Positions 1 to 11,063 of a stretch of DNA of 64,000 nt are shown here, piece after piece; position 1 is the first letter of the stretch, and each line of letters begins with the position of its first letter. A program made the translations under genes and the position numbers. Source of the DNA: Straminergon stramineum (lineage: Eukaryota; Streptophyta; Bryopsida; Hypnales; Calliergonaceae); the NCBI GenBank assembly GCA_963920665.1, contig OY987264.1, positions 34,204,906-34,268,905 on the forward strand, read 5' to 3'. Under the pieces are notes generated by a model. That model ran no database searches and had not been told where the DNA came from. It saw only the letters and a program-made list of their open reading frames with translations.

Positions 1-779
1 CCCAAGCTTGAGTTTGAAGGCTTTTTTACCTTACTGTATTACTAGAAGTTGTGTGCATTTACCTTTGAGGGGCTCTTTTGTCACCCTTCTTGTCTTTTTG
101 TTATACTAATCCTAGAGCAACCACCCATATGACTAGTGATGGCGCTTTGGAGGGCTTTTAGTTCAAGTCTTTCATGACACTAATCCCATGGAGCTAATCC
201 TTTGGGTGTTGAAGGTTTCGTTTTATCCCCCAATACTAACGTGGTATTCCTTGGAGGAGGTCAAGAGAGAGTGAGGGTTGGTAGGTTCCGCCATGACAAT
301 GAAGCTTTGAATCTCCTGAGGGTTAAAAGTCTTAGTAATGTATTAAAAGAGGGAACTACAACAAAGCTTTGAACCCCTTTGGGGTCAAAAGTCTTAGCAA
401 TGTGTTAAAACCACCCCATAGGAGAACCGTGAGCCCCCATGGTTTCTTTCCCCTCAAGGTTTAGTTCCCAAAACATGTGGAAAACAAACCAAGGTTTAGG
501 CCCCCCAAAGTAGGAATTAGAGGTCAAGATGAGTGTGAGGGGTAACTAGTAAGAAATAGAGTGAGGCTTTTGCCTCCACAAGCCTAGCCCACCATCCACT
601 AGCATAGACATGACCCCTCCAAGCCCCCTTTAGAAATTTGTGTAAAATCAGCCAAAGAGAAAGATAGCACCCAACACCCCAGACCAATACTCGATACTCG
701 GGAAGGAGACTAGGGTCAGGTACTGTTGGACAGGTCGATGAGTTAGGACCAAGCACCGGTGGGATACAACAATTGTCGG
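1..779. other. Gene-less repeat-rich stretch
   Basis: I see no gene here. Short open frames on the minus strand have no recognisable domain and no splice structure around them. The only clear structure is a two-copy direct repeat at 297-410, listed separately. Confidence 0.6.
297..410. repeat. Two-copy direct repeat, unit about 50 bp
   Basis: Bases 297-350 and 361-410 are near copies. Both read from an AAGCTTTGAA motif through a GGGTYAAAAGTCTTAG motif to a shared ATGTRTTAAAA end. Seen directly in the sequence; function unknown, probably a local tandem duplication. Confidence 0.6.
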
Positions 780-1105
780 GTATGGGTTGGGGGTTGGGGT
801 CTACAATAATTGGGCTTCGGGGTTGGGGTCTATAGTAATTGGGCTTGGGGTTTGGATTTACAATAATTAGGCTGGGATTTGGGGTCTACAGTAATTGGAT
901 AAGGGGTTTGGAGTCTACAATAATTGGACTCTGGATCTAGGGTCTGCAATAATTGGGCTTCGAGGTCTAGGATTATAGTAATTGGGATGAGGTTTGGATT
1001 TATAGTAATTGGGCCAAGGCTTGGAGTCTATAGTAATTAGGCCGGGGCCGGGTCTACAATAATTGGGCTCTGGGGTTGGGATCTACAACGATTGGGAAGG
1101 AGGAG
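780..1105. repeat. Degenerate minisatellite, about 10 copies of a 30-36 bp unit
   Basis: About ten tandem copies of a unit built on CTACAATAATTGGGCT followed by a G-rich GGGTTTGGGGT block. Unit length varies between roughly 30 and 36 bp and the copies have diverged by substitutions, so this is an old array. The G-rich and AT-rich halves alternate regularly. No coding frame runs through it. Confidence 0.75.
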
Positions 1106-2528
1106 AGGGATCCAACAATTGGAGAAAGAGGAAAGGTCCAGTAATTGTGAAGAAAAGCCCAAAGATTAGGGAGAGAAAGAGGTGACAGAAAGGAGTGCGG
1201 CCCTTGCACTAGAACACTAATTGGAGTGGGGAGTCTACGCCCCGTCTCCTACAAACAATACCAAGGTAAAGAAGACAAGCAAAGTGGAGGTGGCGGGAGG
1301 CCAAAAGAATGAGAGGATGACAAGGGGGAAGACAATTTGAAGGGAGGGAGGGAGAGTAGATAAGATAGGAGTGGAATCCCCAAGTCTTATTCAAGCCCTT
1401 AGATTAAAATTAGGTGATCATCACGAGATTAAACATAAGACGTAGGACGAAAGAAGTAGTTCAACCTTGGAGGATGGTATGACACATCCTTAAGATTAGC
1501 CTTGTAGGTAGAAACGAGGATAGTTGGGCCACCATAGTACGTAGAAGGAATAGAGTGGAAAGAAATAGGACAAAGTCAACAAATAAACCCTAGTTTTAAA
1601 TTATTTTATGATTAGAACGGTGGTTCGTTGTATCACAGCATGGGAGTTCATGACGGAGGAGGGAGAGCTTCCGGTGGGCACAATCAATGATTCAAGTTCC
1701 AAGGTATGAGACAAATCCTTCCTAACTCTTCCAAGGTCCCTAATTAGTGATTAGCAACTCTAGCCGAGGCCCACCCCTAGTTTAGATACTTAGGACTATA
1801 GGTCAGATTGCTTCTTAGGGTAGAAACTTAAAGAGTAGGACCATAGCTTTCCCAAACTTGAAAACATGCCCAAATCGGGTCAAAAACAAAGAAGCTATCG
1901 CCGAATGAAGGTTAGAGTTGATTTGGATGAAGAATAGTTAGACCTAGGATTTGATAGAGATTAGGAGGAGGTTATCAATTAGGGTACAAGGATGAAAAAA
2001 AAAAAGTTAATTCTAAATTACAAGTTAGGAGAAATTAGCGGATGAAGTTTAGGTAAGGTTCGGATGAGAATTTCTTGAGAATCCCCAATTAGGGACAAAC
2101 TTCAGATTTGGGTAGGTTCAAGTCTTTTGACCCATTCCTAAAAATTTTGAATCTTTTTGAATTAGGGAACTAGGTTCAATAGATGGATGAAGTTTGAGGA
2201 ACCTAGTAGCGATCAAACTTCATCTACTCATAAATTTGGCTAGGAAGGTTGGATGGGGTCGAGTTTTAGGTTTTTAGAAATGGAAAAAGATGAACTAGAG
2301 TCTTCTCATGTTAGTTCTGCCCTAACATAGGTTCCATCCAAAACATATAATGGGCCATCCATTCACTCAGCCAAAACATTAGAAGTAGATTAAGAGAATC
2401 TTGCAAATTTGGGATCACTTAGGCACTTAGTAAAAAGATCCATTGCTTGGAAGGTACAATGGACCACGCTTAAACACCCAAAGGTAGGATTCACTTAGTC
2501 AAAACCTAGAACCTAGTTGTGTTCATGA
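1106..2528. other. Gene-less stretch
   Basis: Purine-rich, moderately AT-rich DNA. I see no supported gene, no RNA gene and no clear repeat boundary. It may contain eroded retroelement sequence, but no terminus can be defined. Confidence 0.5.
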
Positions 2529-3434
2529 TTAATCAAAGGTGGGTAAATTGGCGCACACACTCACTACAAACAAAAATTTTACTATTTTTCTTTGAAATCT
2601 TCACACAACATGTGTCCAAGGACTAGCTTTTAGGTGCAAAATTTTTCATAAATTATGACTACATACTTAAAAAGTTATTGTATGATATGTCATTTTCATT
2701 GGATGGCATGCAACCCGGGAAATTAAAAAAAAATTCTTAAATGACCATTTTCTTAAGAAATAAAAATTTGAAATTGATAATCTAAATTTATATATAAATA
2801 TAAATCTTTGAATCATTCCATTTTGATCAATGAGATGAAAGTTATGAGGAGTTTTAGTTTGCAAGTTTACTATGGATTCCCTACTCCAAAATAAACATCA
2901 AAGTCCTTTCTTGAACTCAATTTCAATATTTTTGGAAAAAAATAAAATCATTGGATGTAGATTTTTTATTACAATCATAGGTATTGTCATTTTTCAATTT
3001 CATGATTGATTCTTAACAATTTCGTATTTTGAATCATTTTCTACTTCTTCCTACTTACTATTTTTTTCCTATTTGTTGTACAATTCCAAATGATTAGAAT
3101 TTTTTCAAGTATGTAGCCAACTTGCCTTGAAGAATAAATCCAAAGAAGAATTTGGGACATTTTTTCATACAAATTTGACCTTGTGAAGTGTAGCTGCCTA
3201 GTTTTTTGCAGGGCCTATAAAAAGATTTTTGTAAATTCAAACGCTAATATCTTGCAATCTACAAAGTGGAAATTTTTGAATTTTTCCCACATCTTCTCGA
3301 ACTAATGTATGAAAAGATCCTATGGTTCTATGTGTCCCCAAATGGCTTTTTTTCTAAGATTTGGTACTTGTACTAGAAATGGTAGTCTTGGAGCACTTTT
3401 GGTGAAAACATAGTCAAAAACCTTTAGGGGTTAA
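2529..3434 (+). mobile_element. TTAA-flanked element, family P1 copy 1
   Basis: About 0.9 kb non-autonomous element ending in CCTTTAGGGGTTAA at 3421-3434. The left terminus at 2529 keeps TTAA but its inverted repeat is eroded compared with copies at 8834 and 23192. The internal sequence aligns along its length with the copies starting at 8834, 14229 and 23192, for example around the shared TTTTGATCAATGAGATGAAA block near 2822. At 2667-2670 it has a single TTAA, which is the empty site for the nested element in the copy at 14229. No transposase frame is present. piggyBac-type affiliation is inferred from TTAA plus CCCY termini. Confidence 0.7.
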
Positions 3435-5529
3435 GAACTCTTAAGATCAAGAACTACATGGAATTCAAATTTGACTTTATATCATGCCCCATGGGCAAGT
3501 TTGTCCATTAATGATTAAAAAAGTATTCATTCGTAACAATGATACAAGTTGTACTAGTTTGCATTATAAAAATATATTTTTTCATTTTTTTATACTGCCA
3601 CAATTAAAAACTAAGGTATTCCAAGGTGATGGAGGTATTCTTATCATTGTCTAATAAACATTGAAGCATGACTATCTACTCAAAAGACAAAGCACTTCCT
3701 ACTCAACTAATTAGCCCCCCCCCCTCCCCCAAAAAATTAGTAGCCATTGATCGTTTTTGAAAAAAAATAAAAACACCCCCTTCCCTATGGTTGATCCTAA
3801 TATCGTACATATATAATATGGATATGGATATGGAAACAAATACGGATATGGAAAACAAATACGAAAACAGATACGGATTATCCCATATCGATTGTTAGAT
3901 GACTTCGTTTTCAAAAATACAAGACCGAGGGGAGATTATTGTTTTTTCTCACCTAGGGGGGTACTATTTTTTCCCACGAGGTGGGAGGGCTGTGCAATTA
4001 AAATTGAATCCAATTTTAATTGCCTCAAATAGCCTTCCTCACTATCCAGTCAAAAGACAACTTGTGAATCTTGAAACATTGAAGCATGACTAATTTTATT
4101 TCATATGGCTATTCCAACTTAAACAATAGAAAGTTATTAGATTTCAAAAAATTGTGTCATTGAGATGAGAAAGTAACCAAAATCTAAGACTTAATGTAGG
4201 TTATAATGAAAGTTTATTCAACATAATTTTTATTCATTTTAATTTAATTATATTTATTTTATAATTTTGGATAAGTTAAATTCCATAATGATCCATCTAT
4301 ATATTCTAATCATGGCCTTTGTTCATCTATTGTTTACTATCATAATATCAAATATAATAAATTATAACCATTAGGATGGACTTTTGAAAAATCAAAACTT
4401 TCACCTCATGGCAACAATCTATGTGTATTGCTGTAATATCTTCAACACTTTTACGTGATGCTATCTATTTTCAATGCAATTTTCAACCAAGGATAAAATT
4501 CTTATAAAGTATTAGATAAACTTATTTATCAAAGTAACAATTAAATAATTTGTCACTAAAAAAGTGACAAACAAGTTTCACTTCTAGATATAGTACTGTG
4601 AATTTTGCATTTTTTTGAGATTTTTTTTTGAAACAAATAATGTGTATGTTTATGTTTCCTTCATTTTAACATTATATAATAAGTCTCACTTTAATTTTTT
4701 TTAAAAAGCACAAATTAAATATTTTATAATTATAAAACTTAAAAATTCAACAAATCCATAAATATCAAGAAGAAGAATCAACATCATGTAGTCAATTAAA
4801 GAAGCATATCAGACAAGCATCTATAATTACTTATTGTTAGAGGTTTAGGAAAATAGATGATGATGCACTTCATCCTTTTGGTTTTGCACAAATTTTGTTG
4901 AAAAAAAATATTGTTGAAAAAATCACTATTATTTGTATAAATATAGAAGCCAATGTATATAGTTCAAACATAGAAACTAGAAGTGCACTTGCTAATGTCA
5001 TAGTATGCTAAATTTTGTGCACAATTGAAGGAGTATTATATAGTAATTTTCATGTATTTTAGTAACATTTGGACAGAAGTTGTAGGCATTATCAACAATG
5101 TAGATATCAAAACCAAAAAAATGCTATATTGAAGCTAATATGGACATGAAACTATTAATTCTAACCTTTCCAAAGTCAAAGTACAAAAATATGTACAAAT
5201 TATTCTTTAATACGTGTATTCATTACTCATAGTCAACATTCAACAATATTTGAGGCTTAGTAATATGTGAACCTAGGAGCATAAACCCATGAGCCTAGAA
5301 GACTATAAGCCTATGTTATAGGTGTCTATATTATAGAAATCTTCCATGATTATAATATATTTATATTATAGATACTTATATTATATGTGTTTATATTATA
5401 AGCACCTTCAATGGTTGTAGGATATCTAATTATATATATGGTTAAAGCTCACATGCTTGCATTTTCATGATGACACACACATTTTCATGCTAGCATCATT
5501 GCATATTAATTCCTAATTACATCATAAGG
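3435..5529. other. AT-rich gene-less stretch with degenerate GGATAT hexamers
   Basis: No supported gene. Bases about 3815-3890 carry irregular repeats of GGATATGGA and AATACGGA units. A C-tract followed by A-tract lies at 3715-3735. Around 5255-5440 is a repeat rich in TATTATAG words that is related to 48350-48660. The rest is AT-rich sequence without visible structure. Confidence 0.5.
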
Positions 5530-5684
5530 TTAACCCTAAAGAATGCACCCCCCACGACCAAGGTAGTCAACAAGATTGCTCTGATTAATTATTGGACCAA
5601 TAGGTGCATTCAATTTTTCTACAATTAACAATGAAGTCATCCATCGGATACAAAACGTCCTCAACTTCGACATTTAAGGATTAA
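5530..5684. mobile_element. Small TTAA-flanked element
   Basis: Begins TTAACCCTAAAG at 5530 and ends TTAAGGATTAA at 5684. Its right end resembles the right end of the neighbouring element that closes at 5910, and the TTAA at 5681-5684 is shared by both. The interior matches, in reverse orientation, the small element at 12595-12744, sharing the ATTGGACCAATAGGTGCATT region. No coding capacity. Confidence 0.55.
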
Positions 5685-5910
5685 CCCTTAAACAACTGAC
5701 TAGTGACCGCAAAAATCATTACTTTTGGAACCATGTGACATCATCTACTTCAAAAAAACCAAAAATATCCATCGGAGGTCAAACTACTATAAAAGATCTC
5801 CCCTTGCCACCCTTAATTCCGTGGATGAATAGTTGCACTTTTGTCCTACACAAGAGAATTTCTTGTCATCCATCAGACACAAAACGTCCGTGTCAACATT
5901 CAAGGGTTAA
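5681..5910. mobile_element. Small TTAA-flanked element (family T)
   Basis: Starts TTAACCCTTAA at 5681 and ends CAAGGGTTAA at 5910, so it has short terminal inverted repeats and TTAA at both ends. Related, diverged sequence occurs at about 17119-17265, 34225-34435, 34690-34840 and 41035-41240; several copies share a GTGACATCATCTACTT motif or its reverse complement. It is non-coding and about 230 bp long. Confidence 0.6.
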
Positions 5911-7092
5911 GTTATTACAGCTCCCAATAGCAAACAGAAGAAACTCTGCACCCGAACAGTACTGGACTGTAGTACCGTTTATTCTTCCACTTGATTTTCC
6001 TCTCATACAGTCACACTTGGCTAGTTGGCTTGTTGTACCTTACCTTCGATGCACAGTACAGTAGCTTTTGTCAACGTAATGTAATGTAACGCAGCAAGCC
6101 AAGGCCTCGGCTCTTCCCCTACAGGACAGTACTGGCTTGCGACAAAGAAGTTGTTTAAAATACTACCGGTAAGTTAGGAAGTGGACTCGCTGGCCATTAA
6201 GCATGCCGCGAAGGGGACTTGCGTTGGGCACGAAGAATCTGCCTCGTTGCTGGAGCGCTAACTTACTGTACAGACTTGGGTACCGGCTTCATTGACTAAG
6301 TTATTTCAAGGCAGTTCCATGATGCAGGGAGACTTGGAAATATCTTCCCAGTTCCCACTTCAGGAAAACTGGAGAAGAGGATGGCACGCTAATCAAGGGG
6401 CTTCATTTCTTCTTCTTTTCGAAACAAATGAAACTGAATTTTATTTTATTTTTTGTAACACATGGACAATTTCCATTGATAGAGGAAACAGTACAATCGA
6501 ACCAAGGGAACAGGTCCTATGCGGGCAATTTTTTAGATTTTCAGACAGCACTAAAAACCAAGCAAACCACAGAGAACCAGAGGCTCACCGGGACTGCAAA
6601 GAAACGCATCAAAAGTAACCAGTTCTAATAAGTTAAGTCGAAGTTCCCCATCTTGGCGCGGGACCAGCTGCCATTGCATCGACAGACAGGAACGCTCTCC
6701 AAAGAAACCAAAGCGTATTATCAAAGCGTCGTAAGAAGACGTCAGTTTTGTCTGGATAGAGCTCACAAACGGAATTTCACTGCAAGGGGTGAAATACAAA
6801 TCCACCAACCACAAGTGGAGGGGCTTCATTTCAGTTGGGGGACTTCAGTTCCTGCAGGGAATCTTTCCTAATCAACAGCCAACTTTGACAATAATATACG
6901 GAGTAACTTACAACTTAAGTTTAGTAGTAACAATGGATGTTGAAGCGCCCAATCTCAGCCTTGATGAGGTGTTTGAGGAATCGCTCAGTACTAGGATTGT
7001 CATTTGTGAAACAAAATAAGGTAGATCAAACTATTAGCACACATATTTGCTATCTACAGTAGGTACCTTGGAGAAGCAATTTTCAATCTCAG
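5911..7092. other. GC-richer island without recognisable gene
   Basis: From about 5911 to 6880 the base composition is clearly less AT-rich than the flanks. Short open frames lie on both strands, including 6292-6618 (+) and 6551-6829 (-), but none has a recognisable domain or convincing splice sites. It could be a decayed gene, a non-coding transcript or old retroelement sequence. I cannot decide between these. Confidence 0.4.
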
Positions 7093-7295
7093 CACTAGTA
7101 GAAAACTGCGTTGCCTTCAACAAAATCTAGGTGACGTAGTTTTTCATTTTCTGCCCGGAACGCAAAATCTGCATTAACTATAATGCAGTTTTCTGAAAAC
7201 AATGTTACAGTTAACATAGATTTTGCATTCTGGGCAGAACATGGAAAACTACATCATCTAGATTTTGTTGAAGGCAACACAGTTTTCTACTAGTG
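7093..7295. mobile_element. CACTA-like hairpin MITE
   Basis: A 203-bp foldback: it begins CACTAGTAGAAAACTG and ends with the matching CAGTTTTCTACTAGTG. The arms pair over about 90 bp, with a short central loop near 7180-7200. The flanking trinucleotide CAG occurs on both sides (7090-7092 and 7296-7298), which matches the 3-bp target duplication of the CACTA (En/Spm) superfamily. Non-coding; an RNA from either strand would fold into a long hairpin. Confidence 0.8.
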
Positions 7296-7298
7296 CAG

Positions 7299-8833
7299 AC
7301 ACATGTTCTTCAGAGATTAAAAGTTTGAGAGAAGCCATTTATGAGGAGAATCAAGACATTCCAACAAGAATTGAATTTTGTGTGATTTTTCAAAGTTTTT
7401 GGGGACTAAATTAGTAAAGTGTGGGTAGCACCATGCTAAACCACACATTGATATGTCCCCTTCCCAAATGCATTGTGATGATGCTAAAGAGTTGCTAAGA
7501 TAGTGGTAATAGATGGGTGACTGATGCACATGGGAAGGTTCAATAGATGTTGGAGTTGGGTGATTGACAACATTGGGTTGTTCTATTACAATATTGCAAT
7601 CATCAATGCCTTAGAACATCTTTTGTCATCTTGCAAATGACATCATGGAATTCCATTTTGGAGGTCCCAAACTTCATGCATGGGTTTGTGGGTCTCCTAC
7701 CCCTTGCTAACTAGCACGTCTGAGCCTAGAAATTTCCTTCTTCTTCATTGCCAAATGGTCTTTCTTAAAAGGGCTCACCATAAGAGAGAAGACATTCATA
7801 TCTTCATTTAGGTCATTTCTTTGTCTGTTTATTATTTGTTTTGTTTGTTAGGATGAGATCTCTTCAATCACAAGTCCATGTTCACATTCTTGGTGCCATT
7901 GGGAAACTCTCTACGAGGTGGGGTGCACGGACTTTGTTTTTTAGCATTTGGACCTATAGTATGAAAGTTATTGAATTTCGAAGTTTTTATGAATTATAAA
8001 ATAAAAAAATTACTTTTGCTTTTATTTTGGTTGTAGCAACAATACAAGGTAGACTAAAGTGTAGATATTTCCATCATTTCATTTTCAATTCTATTTTGGT
8101 ATAGAATTTGTGGTATAAGGCAAGAAATAGATGTGAAAGAGTAGGAATTTACTTTTGAAATAGATGGGAAGCAACCTGTAGGCACCATTGCAGGGAATCT
8201 TCTAGACATACATCTAGCAATCAATTAACCCCTAAATGATTAGATCCATTACGAAATAGTCAAACATCATGTCTAAGCTAAATTTTACCTTTTAAATTCT
8301 ATTCAAATACCAATCTTGTATTTTTATTACATGACACTATGAACTTTCAAACATTATAAGATTTTCACTCTATTTCATGAAAAATTGTCAGAGTTATAAT
8401 TTTTGTAACTAAAGTGAAAATAAAATTTTAAATATAGCAAAAATAGTCCAATTAATATGAAATTATTTCTAGAGGTATAATTAGCAATGGATATTATTGC
8501 ACAAATTTACCAAATAGTTGTTTTATTTTTACACCCAAAACACTTGTGCTAATGACCTTCAAGTCAAATTTCACTATCAAACTAAATTTATTCTATTATA
8601 TAATTTAAATAGAGAATCCTGATATTTTCACATGTGAATAATGATATTTTACATAGACATTGTTTTTTTCATTAATTTCGATGGAAAAATAATAGAAATT
8701 TATTTTTTTAAAGATATAGGTGGAAAAAAATTATATCAATTCATATATATATATAAGAATAATCTGGGATTTTTACCATAAATGAAGGTTTGAATGAAAA
8801 AAGGAATGTTGTAATTTAAATTTAAAAATCATT
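7299..8833. other. Gene-less AT-rich stretch with an orphan TTAA terminus
   Basis: No supported gene. At 8225 there is a left terminus TTAACCCCTAAATG without a matching right end before the next element, so it looks like the remnant of a truncated TTAA-type element. Confidence 0.45.
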
Positions 8834-10053
8834 TTAACCCCTAAAGGACCAAGGTGCATTTTTGGGCAACATAGAAATTTTGGGCAGGTATGTGTAACTA
8901 GAAATTTCCATGTTTTTGGCCCAAACTTTCATAGAAGGTATGGATGAGGAATATCTGTCATGCACACAAAATTTTAGGACATTTGGAAATATGAGTCAAA
9001 AGTTATGGCCTAATATGTAGTTTGTTTCTCAACTTGGGCAGTCTAGGCAAATCTATAAAAATCACTTTTTTCAAAAATAAAAATTTGAAATTGGTTTTCT
9101 AGATTTCTATATACATAGATTGCTTTGAATCATTGCATTTTGATCAATGAGTCAAAACTTATGAGATGTTTTAGTTTGCAGCCAAGAATGGATTCTCTAT
9201 TCTGAAATAAAATTTGAATTCCATTATTTAACTCAACTTTCAATAGTTTTGGAAAAAAATAATGAAATAAGGCGTAGATTGTTTATTACAACATTGCAAC
9301 CATGGGGATTTCCATTTTTCAATTCCATAACTAAATTCTTGACAATTTAGTATTTTGAATCATTTTTTACATCTTTCTACTTACTATTTTTTTCCTATAT
9401 GTTGCACAATCATTAGATGGGATTCAGCTGCCCTGGATGGCCGTTTCAGGCCAGTTCCCAAGGCTGGGAACTAGCCAGGGCTGGCCAGAATTTAAAATTA
9501 CTAAAAAATTATTAAAAAATTTAAAAAATTATTAAAATATTTAAAAACAAAATAAAAAATATTTAAAATTTCATTTTTTATTATTATCCGACGTGGTCGT
9601 CGCCTGACCACATCAACGAGCTGCTGTGGCCGAATTCCCACAGTCTTAGAACTTGTGGGAACTCGCGGTCTTCCGCATAAGCTCATTCTCATCTAATGTC
9701 CAAATGATCTCAAAATTTTCAAGCATGTAGCCAACTTGCCTTGAAGAATGAATCTAAAGAAGTACCACCATTTTGGACATTTTTTCATACAAATGTGACC
9801 TTGTGAAATGCAGTTGTAGGGGTTTTCACAAGGCCCTAAAATATTTTTTATCACTTCAAATGCAAATATCTTGCAATGTACACGGTGGAAATTTATGATA
9901 TTTTTTCTACATCTTCTCAATCTAGTATACTATAAGATCCTATGGTTACATGTGTCTAAAAGTGATATTTTTCAAAAATTTGGTACTTGTATTAGAAATG
10001 GCAGTTTTTGACAATTTTTGGTGATAACTTAGTCAAGGAACTTTAGGGGTTAA
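8834..10053 (+). mobile_element. TTAA-flanked element, family P1 copy 2
   Basis: Both ends are intact: TTAACCCCTAAAGGACCAAG at 8834 and CTTTAGGGGTTAA ending at 10053. The terminal inverted repeats match over at least 12 bp and TTAA is present on both sides. The interior aligns with the copies at 2529, 14229 and 23192 but is interrupted at 9411-9698 by an unrelated element. Without that insertion it would be about 930 bp. No transposase frame. Confidence 0.8.
9411..9698 (+). mobile_element. MITE with GC-rich ends inserted in P1 copy 2, no target duplication
   Basis: A 288-bp insertion with imperfect inverted ends CATTAGATGGGATTCAGC and the reverse complement of CATTAGATGAGAATGAGC. Sister P1 copies show the uninterrupted sequence ACAATTCCAAATGAT; here the insertion splits it between ACAAT and TCCAAATGAT with no base duplicated or lost. 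The element has GC-rich arms around an A/T-rich core and is related to the copies at about 42674-42935 and 19290-19553. Non-coding. Confidence 0.75.
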
Positions 10054-11063
10054 GCAAAGAAAATTTGAATGAAAAAATACACAATATGGTGTAATATATA
10101 TTTTGACACTTGGAGGTTGCAATTGCAATAATTCTTTCAATTTTTTTCATTTTTTCAAAGTTTTAAAATGGGATAGAACTAAAAGTTGTCAAGCTATATT
10201 TTTTTAGTTTAAAACACATATCAATAATGGATATTTTGAAAGTTATAATTATGGTTGACCCTGCAATTTCCCGAACTAAGGCCCCTACCAGAGAGGCAAA
10301 CACATTTGCTTTTTTAATAAATAATTAAAGCCTGCCTACTCAAATGTAACCATACAAATCACAAGTATACTCTACAAGGGTCATGCAAAAAAAATTTGGG
10401 ACCCAAATGATTTGTCACGATGCATTAGATTCTCAAGACATCAAAGGTACATAGTTGTGAAATCATGCATTTTTTGTCCCTCCAAGTGCTTCGGCAGGTG
10501 TTGCAGGATGAATATGTCATTCCTTGAGGTGTAGTGTCTTTTGAAGGAAAGAAGAGAACTCAAGATGCACATGATCGATGCCCAGAAAAATATGCTAGAG
10601 GGATAACACATGTTCAGTGGAAGATCACCGAACAACAGGGTATTCGATAGCCCCATTTCAGGGATGTAGATTCCTTCTTTTTGATGAAAAATGTACTTCT
10701 TGATAGAGGAAGATCCCCATGGTGGAAATGACATATGAAAACTTATAAAGCTGTAGAATTTTGTTTCGCAAGAATCTGACGATGCATTCGAGAAAAAATC
10801 CATTTTGAATCCGGACAGGTTTTGAAACCAAAATCCGCATTGGCACTTGCTTTCACATTGCCAAACCGTGGAGTCTACTTACATTGTAAGCCTTAGAAAA
10901 TTGAGGCCACATCAGAATTGAAATCAGAAAATTTTACCATTTTGGAAACTTTTTGCTCTCCAATATCGTAGTTAACCATTTTATGAAATATCACACTGAT
11001 TTCTCATTATTCAACTTTGAAAATTAACTGAGGACATATTATGTCCTCGAGGACATTTTGGGG
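10054..11063. other. Gene-less stretch ending in an orphan TTAA-element terminus
   Basis: A minus-strand frame at 10441-10803 (120 codons) is open, but I recognise no domain and no splice context. The last bases before 11064 end in GGACATTTTGGGGTTAA, a right terminus resembling that of the following element, so a truncated relative probably lies here. Confidence 0.45.

Noticed and set aside
10441..10803. 120-codon open frame on the minus strand
   Set aside because: No domain, no splice context and AT-driven residue composition. A frame of this length can arise by chance between repeats.
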